Assembly (NCBI RefSeq): GCF_000060285.1
Contig: NC_008555.1
Location: 1,860,001-1,924,000, forward strand
Direction: 5' to 3'
From: Listeria welshimeri serovar 6b str. SLCC5334
GTDB lineage: Bacteria > Bacillota > Bacilli > Lactobacillales > Listeriaceae
DNA length: 64,000 nucleotides
Positions 7,449 through 18,099 of this stretch are shown in pieces (positions within the stretch are counted from its first letter, which is position 1; the number at the start of each line of letters is the position of its first letter). The notes under the pieces are model-generated. The model had not been told where the DNA came from, made no database searches, and saw only the letters and a program-made list of their open reading frames with translations. Made by a program: the position numbers and the translations under genes.

Positions 7449-9416
7449 TTAGTTTGGATAAGGGACTGTACCTTCATCGATTACTTTATCGTCACTGATG
7501 ATTTTATAACCGCCGCTAGAACCTTCTTCTATTTTGAAAGTTACTTCTACAGATGTATTTTGGCTAATATCCATTTCACGGTAAGCACTTGTCATACTGT
7601 GATCTTTATCTTGAATATAAATTTGGATATGTTGCGGTTCTGGGTTTTCTTCATCGCTTGGTGTATAAGGAATATTGAATGTTTTCGTTACTTCTTTCAC
7701 TTCTTTTTCTTTTGGTCCAGCAGAAATAACGATTTGGATTGTATCGCCCGGATTCATCGTGGTTCCAGCAGATGGTGATTGCGAAATCACTTGTCCTTTT
7801 TCAACAGAACTTGAGTTTTCTTCTGTGCTAGATACTTTAAATCCAAGAGGAGAAGCATAATCTTCTACCGCTGTTTTTGTATAACCACGTAAGTCTTTAA
7901 GAGAAATTGGCTCTGCGCCTTTACTTACGACAAACTTCACGCTAGTAGATTTGGCTACGACTTCTGATCCGCCTGAAGGTGTTTGGCTTATAATCATTCC
8001 TTTGTCCACATCTGAACTATACTCTTCCTCCGCAGAAATACTTTCAAATCCTTGTTCTTCTAGTAAAGCTTTGGTATCAGAGTAACTTCTTCCGCTGTAG
8101 TCATCTAATGTAATTTTTTTAGAACCGATACTTACAAATAAATTGACTTTCGTTCCTTTTTCTTTCATTTCACCAGCTTCAGGATCAGAATTAATTACTT
8201 TTCCTTCTTCTACTTCATCACTATTTTTTTCAGCTGTTTTGCCAATAACAAATCCTTCTTTTTGAAGCAGTGCGATGGCTTGGTCTTCTGTTTTACCAGA
8301 AACATCTGGGACCGCTATTTCATCAGGACTTTTACCTAATAACCATAATAATAAAATCCCAATAATAAACACGATTATCACTGAAAATACAATCCAAGCA
8401 ATTTTCTTTTTCTTGCTCATTTTTTTCTTTTTCTTTCCTTTAGTTGCATCGGAAGCAACTTCTTGTGCGGCTACTTTTCCTTCTGGGACAATAGTTTTAT
8501 CGAGATTTTGCATGGCTTCTTTAGTCGCAATGATGGGAATGGTTTTTGTATCCCCATCGTCTGTTGGAAATATATATTTTGGTTCGTTCAAGCGTTCTTT
8601 ATTTAAGCAGGTTTGTAAATCTTTTTCCATTTCTTCTGCATTTTGATAACGTAAAAATGGATCTTTCGCTGTGGCTTTAATAATAATATTTTCTAGACTT
8701 TGAGGTATTTCTGGATTCTGTTCTCTTGCAGAAGGAATCTCCGCTTGTAAATGTTTAATGGCAATAGAAACGGCGGATTCACCATCAAAAGGTACTTTTC
8801 CAGTTAGTAGTTCGTATAAAACGATTCCAAGTGAATAGATGTCTGATTTTTGTGTTGCCATGCCGCCACGGGCTTGTTCTGGAGATAAGTAATGAACAGA
8901 GCCAAGTAATGAATTAGTCTGGGTTATAGATGTTTCAGACAACGCCATTGCAATCCCAAAATCGGTAATTTTCACGACTCCATCATGATCAATTAAGATA
9001 TTTTGTGGTTTTAAATCGCGGTGAATTATGTGATGTTGATGTGCGACGGTAACTGCTGAAACAATTTGTAGCATAATATCCACTGATTTTTCATAACTAA
9101 TAGGATGATTTTCATGAATATATTGTTTTAAATCCATGCCATCTACATGTTCCATAACAATGTAGTGTAAATCATTCTCTTCACCAACATCATAGATACT
9201 CACAATATTTGGATGAACTAAACTAGTTGCAGATTGCGCTTCTCTTTGGAAACGACGAATTAAATTACTTTCATCAGCTAAATCAATTCGTAAAATTTTC
9301 ACTGCAACATCGCGGTCAAGGATCATGTCATGAGCAAGATAAACATTGGCCATTCCACCGCCGCCTATAGCATGTAAAATCTTATAACGATCGTTTAGGC
9401 GTTTACCTATCATCAT
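7449..9416 (-). CDS. prkC: PASTA-domain serine/threonine protein kinase
   Basis: A membrane kinase that senses peptidoglycan fragments and phosphorylates cell wall, translation and metabolic proteins; called PrkA in Listeria. The kinase domain (about 11-270) has the glycine loop GGGGMANVY, Lys40, HRD with Asp134 and DFG at 152-154. A poly-lysine juxtamembrane stretch precedes one membrane segment (about 339-361). Three PASTA repeats follow (about 369-432, 433-500 and 501-570), then an Ig-like C-terminal region. It shares ATGA with stp, its cognate phosphatase. Confidence 0.97.
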   Translation of the reverse strand: MMIGKRLNDRYKILHAIGGGGMANVYLAHDMILDRDVAVKILRIDLADESNLIRRFQREAQSATSLVHPNIVSIYDVGEENDLHYIVMEHVDGMDLKQYIHENHPISYEKSVDIMLQIVSAVTVAHQHHIIHRDLKPQNILIDHDGVVKITDFGIAMALSETSITQTNSLLGSVHYLSPEQARGGMATQKSDIYSLGIVLYELLTGKVPFDGESAVSIAIKHLQAEIPSAREQNPEIPQSLENIIIKATAKDPFLRYQNAEEMEKDLQTCLNKERLNEPKYIFPTDDGDTKTIPIIATKEAMQNLDKTIVPEGKVAAQEVASDATKGKKKKKMSKKKKIAWIVFSVIIVFIIGILLLWLLGKSPDEIAVPDVSGKTEDQAIALLQKEGFVIGKTAEKNSDEVEEGKVINSDPEAGEMKEKGTKVNLFVSIGSKKITLDDYSGRSYSDTKALLEEQGFESISAEEEYSSDVDKGMIISQTPSGGSEVVAKSTSVKFVVSKGAEPISLKDLRGYTKTAVEDYASPLGFKVSSTEENSSSVEKGQVISQSPSAGTTMNPGDTIQIVISAGPKEKEVKEVTKTFNIPYTPSDEENPEPQHIQIYIQDKDHSMTSAYREMDISQNTSVEVTFKIEEGSSGGYKIISDDKVIDEGTVPYPN

Positions 9417-10171
9417 GAAGCATCCCTCCCTTTCTGCATCAGATTTCGTTCAACCAATAATACGGTGATATTATCTTCTCCCCCATAAGAATTAGCTTTA
9501 GTAATAAATACGTCCGCTTTTTCAGAGAGGCTACGTTTACTTTTTAAAATGTCTTCCATTTCTGTTTCTGGTACCATATTTGTAAGTCCATCGGAACAAA
9601 GTAGTAAGGTATCTGTTGTTTGAAATGGTACTACAAATGTGTCTACCTCAACTTTTCCTTCGACACCTAATGCGCGTAGAAGAATATTTTTCCGCGGATG
9701 ATTCATTGCATCTTCTTTGCTGATTTCACCCGTGCGTAGTAATTCATGAACAAGGGAGTGATCTTCTGTTAATTGTCGTAATGTATTATTTTGAAGTAAA
9801 TAACCACGACTATCCCCAACATTCGCAATCACAACTTGTGATTTTGCCATTATAGCTGCCACAAGTGTTGTACCCATGCCGTTTAAATCCATTTCACTTT
9901 CCGCGTAAAGGACGATTTGTTTATTTACTTCCTGAATTTCTTTGCGGAGCCATGTTTCAATTTCTTCAGCAGTTAAAAGTGCAGTAGTTTCTTTCCACGC
10001 GTCACTAAGCAAACGTACAGCCATTTCACTGGCAACATCTCCTGCACGGTGTCCACCCATTCCATCTGCTACAATTACAATTGGCTGGTTGTCTTTATTT
10101 TCAAACACACCGCCATTATCTTCATTATGATGTCTAATTCTGCCTCTGTCTGTTCTAAATTCTGCATGCAT
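9413..10171 (-). CDS. stp: PP2C-type protein phosphatase Stp/PrpC
   Basis: Removes phosphate from Ser/Thr residues modified by the neighbouring PASTA kinase. The 252-residue PP2C domain shows all metal-binding motifs: RHHNEDN, VADGMGGHRAGDVAS, GDSRGYL, LCSDGLTNMV and GGEDNITVLLV. AGTGAGGTG precedes the ATG. Its stop overlaps the kinase start by 4 bases. The preceding gene is rsmB directly; the rlmN gene that Bacillus has here is missing. Confidence 0.97.
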   Translation of the reverse strand: MHAEFRTDRGRIRHHNEDNGGVFENKDNQPIVIVADGMGGHRAGDVASEMAVRLLSDAWKETTALLTAEEIETWLRKEIQEVNKQIVLYAESEMDLNGMGTTLVAAIMAKSQVVIANVGDSRGYLLQNNTLRQLTEDHSLVHELLRTGEISKEDAMNHPRKNILLRALGVEGKVEVDTFVVPFQTTDTLLLCSDGLTNMVPETEMEDILKSKRSLSEKADVFITKANSYGGEDNITVLLVERNLMQKGRDAS

Positions 10172-10192
10172 TTAAACGCACCTCACTATTTT

Positions 10193-11527
10193 TCAGGACT
10201 TCACTTTTCTTAAACTTGAAACGAAGAAACCATCGCTTCCAATATCTGTCGGTAAAAGTTGTACAAAATCGTCCTTCTTGATATGTGCCAATTTTTCAGG
10301 AAGTGTTACAGGTTCAAGCGAAAACTCTGGATGTTTTTCTAAGAACGCACGCAGGACTGTTTCGTTTTCTTCCTTATCAATCGTACAAGTACTATAAACT
10401 AATATACCATTTTCTTTTACTAGTTGGCTAACGTCATCTAAAATTGCTAATTGAATTTCTGCTAATTTGTGGATATCTTTTTCTGTTTTTGCATATTTAA
10501 TATCTGGTTTTCTACGAAGAACACCAAAACCTGAGCAAGGGGCATCTACTAAAATACGGTCAAATGTTTCTGGTTCAAACATGGTACTTGCAGTTCTTGC
10601 ATCTTGATGAGCTGTACGAATATTTAATAGTTGCAAACGTTTTGCTGCTTGATCTATAAGCTTGGTTTTCTTTTCGTGGATATCCAGCGCATGAACCATT
10701 CCTGTGCCATGCATCTTTTCTGCAATATGCGTTGTTTTTCCGCCAGGTGCCGCACAAGCATCAAGTACGGTTAAATTGTCTTCTAATTGAAGTGCATAGG
10801 CTGCGAGCATCGAGCTCTCGTCTTGGATACTACATTTACCGTCTTTGTAAGCTTTTGTTTCTGCAACAGAACCTTTTTCAACAAGTAAAGCTTCGTCAAT
10901 AAATTCGTTTTGAGTAACTGTAATTCCTTGGTCATTCAATTCTTTAATTAGTTGCTCGGTGCGAATTTCTGTTTGGTTGACACGTATACTTTGGTGTGGA
11001 GCTACTAAGAAAGCTAGCCCAATTTCACGCAGTTTTTGGACGCCATATTGATCGGCCCATCTTTTTGCTAACCATTCTGGCAAGCTTGTTTCGACTGCGA
11101 TTTTTTGGACTGGATCTTTTACTTCATCAATGCTCGGGACGCCTTTTCGGATTACATTACGTAACACCCCATTGACGAATTTGGTTACGCCTTGGTGTCC
11201 TAAATCTTTAGCAATATCCCCTGCTTCATTTAAAATCGCGTGCTCAGGAACTTTATCTAAAAAAGTTAATTGATATACGGACATTCGGAGTAAATTTTTC
11301 ACCCAATTATCCGGTTCTTTATTTAAAAATGGAGCCAAATAGTAATCGAGTGTAATTTTACGCTGTGTAGTTCCATATACTAATTCCGTTAATAGCCCTT
11401 TATCTAGTGGATTTAGTTTCTGTTTTTTTAGCGCATCATTAATTAATAAATGACTATATGATTGATTGTTTTCAATTTTGATAATGAGTTCTAATGCGAT
11501 GGCGCGAACTGTTTTTTGCTTCTTCAT
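10193..11527 (-). CDS. rsmB: 16S rRNA (cytosine-967-C5)-methyltransferase RsmB
   Basis: The 444-residue protein has an N-terminal NusB-like RNA-binding domain and a C-terminal SAM-dependent methyltransferase domain. SAM-binding DACAAPGGKTTHIAEK, the Pro-Cys motif DAPCSGFGVLRRKPDIK and the catalytic-cysteine segment VYSTCTIDKEENE are all visible. The ATG at 11527 lies directly after the fmt stop, so translation is probably coupled. Confidence 0.96.
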   Translation of the reverse strand: MKKQKTVRAIALELIIKIENNQSYSHLLINDALKKQKLNPLDKGLLTELVYGTTQRKITLDYYLAPFLNKEPDNWVKNLLRMSVYQLTFLDKVPEHAILNEAGDIAKDLGHQGVTKFVNGVLRNVIRKGVPSIDEVKDPVQKIAVETSLPEWLAKRWADQYGVQKLREIGLAFLVAPHQSIRVNQTEIRTEQLIKELNDQGITVTQNEFIDEALLVEKGSVAETKAYKDGKCSIQDESSMLAAYALQLEDNLTVLDACAAPGGKTTHIAEKMHGTGMVHALDIHEKKTKLIDQAAKRLQLLNIRTAHQDARTASTMFEPETFDRILVDAPCSGFGVLRRKPDIKYAKTEKDIHKLAEIQLAILDDVSQLVKENGILVYSTCTIDKEENETVLRAFLEKHPEFSLEPVTLPEKLAHIKKDDFVQLLPTDIGSDGFFVSSLRKVKS

Positions 11528-12466
11528 TTATTCACCAAACCTTGTCGACTTGCTTAAATTTCTGCCAGCTCCGGACATGAATGAATGGACATCCATTTTC
11601 GGTTTTCCTGCTGGTTGGATTACTGTTGGTACTATAAGAGTCCCGTCCCCAGCTATAATCTTAAGAGATGTTTTATCCATTAAAATCGTACCTGGTTCAC
11701 CTTCTACTTTTGTGTCATCATAAGTCGCTTCCCAAATTTTAAACGGTTTTTCTTCCAGTGTTGTATATGCAACTGGCCAAGGGGAAAGTCCACGGATTTG
11801 ATTAAAAATGGTGCGTCCCGGTTGTGTCCAATCGATTTTTTCTTGTTCTCTAGAGATATTACGCGCAAATGTGACTTTTTCTGGGTCTTGAGCTATAGCA
11901 GTAATTTTCCCAGCTAAAAAGTCAGGTAATGTATCCATTAAAAGTTCTGCGCCTAGTTTGCTTAATTTATCGAACATGGTTCCTGTATTATCTGCCTCTG
12001 TAATTGGGATTTTACGCTGACTAATCATATCGCCAGCATCCAATTTCTCTACCATATACATGATAGTAACGCCTGTTTCCGTTTTACCATCAAGTAGTGC
12101 ATAGTGAACCGGAGCACCGCCGCGATATTCTGGTAATAGAGATGCGTGGACATTGATTGCGCCATGTTTTGGGGATTCAAGTAAACTATTTGGCAAAATT
12201 TGTCCATACGCTGCTGTAACAAGTAAATCGGCTTCTAACGCAATAAGTTCATTTAGTTCGCTTGAAGTGCGTAATTTTTCTGGTTGAAAGACTGGAATAG
12301 CTAATTCTAAAGCGGCTTTTTTTACTGGCGGTGGGGTTAAAATACGTTTGCGCCCAACTGGTCGATCTGGTTGTGTAACAACTGCAATTACATCATATGT
12401 GCTAGCTAATTGTTCTAAAATAGGGACAGAAAATGCGGGTGTTCCCATAAAAATGATTTTTGTCAT
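11528..12466 (-). CDS. fmt: Methionyl-tRNA formyltransferase
   Basis: Formylates initiator Met-tRNA from 10-formyl-tetrahydrofolate. The 312-residue length is typical. The N-terminal MTKIIFMGTPAFSVP and the active-site segments NVHASLLPEYRGGAP (with the catalytic Asn and His) and TGVTIMYMVEKLDAGDM are intact. AAAGGAGCG precedes the ATG. In Bacillus the peptide deformylase gene def lies between priA and fmt. Here priA and fmt are separated by only 13 bases, so the partner deformylase must be elsewhere. Confidence 0.97.
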   Translation of the reverse strand: MTKIIFMGTPAFSVPILEQLASTYDVIAVVTQPDRPVGRKRILTPPPVKKAALELAIPVFQPEKLRTSSELNELIALEADLLVTAAYGQILPNSLLESPKHGAINVHASLLPEYRGGAPVHYALLDGKTETGVTIMYMVEKLDAGDMISQRKIPITEADNTGTMFDKLSKLGAELLMDTLPDFLAGKITAIAQDPEKVTFARNISREQEKIDWTQPGRTIFNQIRGLSPWPVAYTTLEEKPFKIWEATYDDTKVEGEPGTILMDKTSLKIIAGDGTLIVPTVIQPAGKPKMDVHSFMSGAGRNLSKSTRFGE

Positions 12467-12479
12467 CGGTTCGCTCCTT

Positions 12480-14873
12480 TTACATTAATACGTATGGTTG
12501 TACATCAATAGTTATCGTTAAACCTTTTTGTTGGTCTTTTTGATAATGAGTGATTAACGTTTTTAGTTCTTTTTTTAAATCTGGCTCAATTTTATATTTT
12601 AGAATGCACTGATAGCGATATTTATTTTTAATTCGCGTGATAGTGCTTGGAACAGGGCCTAAAACAACGGCATCTGGTCCTAACTTTCCTCGTAAAAACT
12701 GAGCCATTTCTTGAATAGTACGAATAGCTTTCATTTCATTTTCATCACTGACATTAATCATTGTTAAGTAATAAAACGGCGGATAAGAGCCCATTTTTCG
12801 TAATTGCATTTCGTGATTATAAAAACCAATAAAATCATGTTTTTTAGCAAATTCGATACTGTAATGTTCTGGATTGTAACTTTGAACAACGACTTCTCCC
12901 GTCCGTTCATGCCGGCCTGCGCGTCCGCTTACCTGGGTAAGAAGTTGGAAAGTACGTTCCGAGGCGCGAAAGTCTGGTAAATGGAGCATCGTGTCCGCAT
13001 TTAATACGCCAACTAAGGTAATATCTGGAAAATCAAGTCCCTTTGCAATCATTTGAGTGCCTAATAAAATATCCGCTTCATGATTACGAAAACTTTTAAG
13101 CAATTTTTCGTGAGCGCCTTTTGTTCTTGTTGTATCCACATCCATCCGAATAACGCGCGCTTCTGGGATTAATTTTGTCAGGCTTTCCTCTACTTTTTGT
13201 GTACCGGTTCCAAAATAGCGAATATGTTCCCCTTCACAGCTTGGACATTTTTGTGGGACACGTTCTTCATGACCACAGTAATGACACTTCATTTGGTTGC
13301 TTGATTGATGATAGGTGAGCGAAATATCACAGTTAGGACATTCTACAACGTAACCACAATCCCGACACATGACAAAAGAAGAATAGCCACGACGATTCAA
13401 CATTAAAACGGTTTGTTCTTTTTTAGCAATTCGGTCTTTGATTTTTTCTAATAATTCAGTAGAGAATTCTGTACGATTTTCTTTGCGTAATTCTTCGCGC
13501 ATATCTACTACGCTAACTTCTGGCATTGCACGATCATTTACCCGGCTAGGAAGTTCAATTAATGTATAAACTCCTTTTTTCGCCCTAGCAAAAGATTCAA
13601 GGGATGGCGTGGCACTTCCGAGAACGACTGGACATTGATATTTATTCGCGCGCCAAATAGCTACATCTCTTGCATGATAACGCGGATTATCTTCTTGTTT
13701 ATAGCTCGCTTCGTGTTCTTCGTCAATAATAATAATCCCTAAATTCTCAAGTGGAGCGAACACAGCAGAGCGGGCACCAACAACCACTCTCGCTTCTTTA
13801 CGTTCAATTTTGCGCCATTCATCATATTTTTCTCCAGAAGAAAGTGCACTGTGTAAGACTGCAACTTCACTTCCAAAGCGGCTTTTGAACCGTTCGACCA
13901 TTTGTGGTGTAAGGGAAATTTCTGGTACTAAAACAATTGCTTCTTTGCCTTCTTTTAATTTTGCTTCGATTGTTTGTAAATAAATTTCGGTTTTTCCACT
14001 TCCGGTCACACCGTGTATTAAGAAAGTTTCTTGCTCTGTTGCTGCAGTAATTTTCCAGCAGGCTGTTTGTTGATCTGGTAGTAACTGGAGCGATTCACTT
14101 TTTTCAAATTGGTGGTTTTGGTATGGGTCACGCGAAATGATTTTCTCTTGGATAGTCAGTATGTTTAAGTCTGCTAATTTTTTAATGGTTGTATCGGTGG
14201 TTCCTGCTTGTTTTTTTAATTCAGAGACGAGGATTTCGCTTCCTTCAAATGCTTGAAAAAATGCAAGTACACGTGATTGTGCTTTGGCATTTTTAGGCAT
14301 ATCTTCTATTATTTCAGTTAGTTGATATGGTGATTTCAAGCAGCTGACAACACGAACTTTTTTGTTGGTGATTTTATTTTTTACTTGGTAGACAACTTCT
14401 ACACTACCTTCTCTCACCCATTTGCCGATTTGTTTAAGAAGACCCCGTGCTTCTGCTACTTTCCAGTCTAGCGTTTCATAACCTTCAAACAATTGTTCTA
14501 ATTCTTCATTCTCATCATCTAAGCGCAAAAAATATTTTTCATATTTTGCTCGGAGCGCGGCTGGTAACATAGCTTGGTAAGCAGACACACGAAAACTAAG
14601 TGTATCTTCCGCAAGCCAGTCTCCTAACTCCATCAATTCCTCATTTAAAACCGGCGCTAAATCCATCACGCCATCAATACCTTTTAGTTTTGGATTTTCT
14701 TCCGTTTCGTCAAGAGAAGTAACAAAACCTTGTATTTTGCGATTTCCAAATGGGACACTCACCCGCATACCAGGGCGAATAAGTTCTTCTAAATCTTCGG
14801 GAATAAAGTAATCAAAGGGACGATCCACTTGCATGGCTGGAACGTCCACAATCACTTTTGCTATATTAATCAT
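12480..14873 (-). CDS. priA: Primosomal replication helicase PriA
   Basis: Restarts collapsed replication forks by loading the primosome. The 797-residue protein has the N-terminal 3'-end-binding domain, a winged-helix region, Walker A GVTGSGKTE, the DEEH box, and the zinc-binding insertion with repeated CxxC (MCRDCGYVVECPNCD, MKCHYCGH, KCPSC). A helicase C domain follows with GTQMIAKGLDFPDI and QVSGRAGR. AAGGAAGTG precedes the ATG. The gene lies between coaBC and fmt. Confidence 0.97.
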   Translation of the reverse strand: MINIAKVIVDVPAMQVDRPFDYFIPEDLEELIRPGMRVSVPFGNRKIQGFVTSLDETEENPKLKGIDGVMDLAPVLNEELMELGDWLAEDTLSFRVSAYQAMLPAALRAKYEKYFLRLDDENEELEQLFEGYETLDWKVAEARGLLKQIGKWVREGSVEVVYQVKNKITNKKVRVVSCLKSPYQLTEIIEDMPKNAKAQSRVLAFFQAFEGSEILVSELKKQAGTTDTTIKKLADLNILTIQEKIISRDPYQNHQFEKSESLQLLPDQQTACWKITAATEQETFLIHGVTGSGKTEIYLQTIEAKLKEGKEAIVLVPEISLTPQMVERFKSRFGSEVAVLHSALSSGEKYDEWRKIERKEARVVVGARSAVFAPLENLGIIIIDEEHEASYKQEDNPRYHARDVAIWRANKYQCPVVLGSATPSLESFARAKKGVYTLIELPSRVNDRAMPEVSVVDMREELRKENRTEFSTELLEKIKDRIAKKEQTVLMLNRRGYSSFVMCRDCGYVVECPNCDISLTYHQSSNQMKCHYCGHEERVPQKCPSCEGEHIRYFGTGTQKVEESLTKLIPEARVIRMDVDTTRTKGAHEKLLKSFRNHEADILLGTQMIAKGLDFPDITLVGVLNADTMLHLPDFRASERTFQLLTQVSGRAGRHERTGEVVVQSYNPEHYSIEFAKKHDFIGFYNHEMQLRKMGSYPPFYYLTMINVSDENEMKAIRTIQEMAQFLRGKLGPDAVVLGPVPSTITRIKNKYRYQCILKYKIEPDLKKELKTLITHYQKDQQKGLTITIDVQPYVLM

Positions 14874-14877
14874 TTGT

Positions 14878-16077
14878 TCACTTCCTTAAAAGGTTAGCGG
14901 CTTCTTGAATGATATGTTCAGCAACTTCTTTTTTATCTAATATTGGTAACGCCTTATTAGATCCATCTTTTCGGTAAAAAGTCACGATATTTGTATCTAC
15001 AGAAAAACCGGCGCCTGCTTCGCTGATATTGTTTGCGACAATCATATCGGCATTTTTGGACGTTAGTTTTTTGAGTGCATTTTCTTCTAAATTTTCTGTT
15101 TCGGCAGCAAAACCAATTACTACTTGATTTGCTGATTTATTTTGACCGATTTCGAGTAAAATATCTTTTGTTCGTTTCATTTCAACCGTAAAATCGCCAG
15201 GCTGTTTTTTAATTTTTTGGTCGGAAACTTTTGCTGGTGTGTAGTCAGCAACTGCTGCAGTCATTACAAAGATATCTTGAGCCGCTTCATGTTCACTAAC
15301 AGCTTGGTACATTTCTTCCGCTGATTCCACATATAAAGCTTCTACGCCAGGTGGTACGGGAAGTGCTTTACTTGTAGTAACAAGCGTAACTTTCGCACCA
15401 TGACGAGCTGCCGATTCTGCAATACTAAATCCCATTTTTCCAGTAGAATGATTGGTAAAATAGCGTACTGGATCTAATTTTTCACGAGTTGCTCCAGCGG
15501 TCACTAGAATATTTTTGCCTAGGAGTAAATCTTTATCCTCTTGAAAGAATTCCGCAATACGGAGAACGATTTTTTCAGGTTCTTCGAGACGTCCACGCCC
15601 AACATAACCACAAGCCAGATAACCTTCTTCTGGTTCAATGAAACGAACACCATCAGCATATAGTCTGTTAATATTCCGAATGACTGCTGGATGCTGAATC
15701 ATATGGACATTCATTGCTGGTGCGACCCAAACTGGCGCTTCTGTTGCCAGAATAGTTGTTGTTATCATATCATCTGCAATCCCATTTGCCATTTTACCAA
15801 TGATATTTGCAGTTGCAGGTGCAACAATAACTAAATCTGCCCAATCTGCTAAATCGATATGCGCGACCACGTTAGATTTTTTTTCGTCAAATGTATTGGT
15901 ATATACATCATTTTTAGATAATACTTGAAATGAAAGTGGCGGAACAAATTCTTGTGCGTGTTCGGTCATCATGACTTTGACGTTTGCCCCCGCTTGCGTT
16001 AATTTACTTGTAAGTGCAACTGCTTTATAGACAGCAATGCCACCAGACACTGCGAGTAAAATATTTTTTCCTTGCAT
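14878..16077 (-). CDS. coaBC: Bifunctional phosphopantothenoylcysteine decarboxylase/synthetase
   Basis: Carries out two coenzyme A steps: ligation of cysteine to 4'-phosphopantothenate and decarboxylation of the product. The N-terminal FMN-binding CoaC domain (about 1-185) has GGIAVYKA, PAMNVHM and the ACGYVGRGRL cysteine. The C-terminal CoaB domain (about 186-399) has VTAGATREKLDPVRY and the KKQPGDF..MKRTKDIL segment. It begins the unit that continues with priA, under its own promoter at 16119-16147. Confidence 0.96.
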   Translation of the reverse strand: MQGKNILLAVSGGIAVYKAVALTSKLTQAGANVKVMMTEHAQEFVPPLSFQVLSKNDVYTNTFDEKKSNVVAHIDLADWADLVIVAPATANIIGKMANGIADDMITTTILATEAPVWVAPAMNVHMIQHPAVIRNINRLYADGVRFIEPEEGYLACGYVGRGRLEEPEKIVLRIAEFFQEDKDLLLGKNILVTAGATREKLDPVRYFTNHSTGKMGFSIAESAARHGAKVTLVTTSKALPVPPGVEALYVESAEEMYQAVSEHEAAQDIFVMTAAVADYTPAKVSDQKIKKQPGDFTVEMKRTKDILLEIGQNKSANQVVIGFAAETENLEENALKKLTSKNADMIVANNISEAGAGFSVDTNIVTFYRKDGSNKALPILDKKEVAEHIIQEAANLLRK

Positions 16078-16118
16078 CGATAAGTCACCTCATTTTAATA
16101 TGAAAAATCATTAATTCC

Positions 16119-16147
16119 ATTATACCTTAAATTAGGACAGGACAAAA
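16119..16147 (-). promoter_or_regulatory. Promoter for the coaBC-priA-...-rpe operon
   Basis: On the minus strand, TTTTGT and a perfect TATAAT are separated by 17 bases, about 42 bases before the coaBC ATG. It lies downstream of the rpoZ terminator, so coaBC onward can be transcribed independently of gmk-rpoZ. Confidence 0.65.
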
Positions 16148-16196
16148 CTAGGAAGAAACTAGATTTTTGCTTATTTTTATAATCTATATAGCTAAC

Positions 16197-16222
16197 AAAA
16201 AAGCCCCGCAATGAAGCGGAGC
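16197..16222 (-). terminator. Terminator after rpoZ
   Basis: GCTCCGC and GCGGGGC pair (one G-U) around TTCATT, followed on the minus strand by TTTTTTG. It lies 8 bases after the rpoZ stop and separates yicC-gmk-rpoZ from coaBC. Confidence 0.88.
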
Positions 16223-16230
16223 AGTTAAGC

Positions 16231-17943
<1,713 letters not shown>

Positions 17944-18009
17944 TTGGCAAGACACCTTTCATCTCTTAAAGTTTCCAGTAAGATTACTTGAAATTTGTTC
18001 TGACTTCTT

Positions 18010-18038
18010 ATTATACCAAAGCTACTCCCTGCATACAA
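18010..18038 (-). promoter_or_regulatory. Promoter for yicC-gmk-rpoZ
   Basis: On the minus strand, TTGTAT and TATAAT are separated by exactly 17 bases, 67 bases upstream of the yicC ATG and diverging from fbpA. Confidence 0.72.
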
Positions 18039-18099
18039 TACATTTTCAGAATGTATGTTAAAATAGAAAGTAACTAACTCATAAAGGAATGAAAAACTC

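Noticed and set aside
7407-7778. Plus-strand open frame opposite the rsgA/prkC junction
   Set aside because: Phe-rich antisense of the PASTA kinase C-terminus with no start signal.
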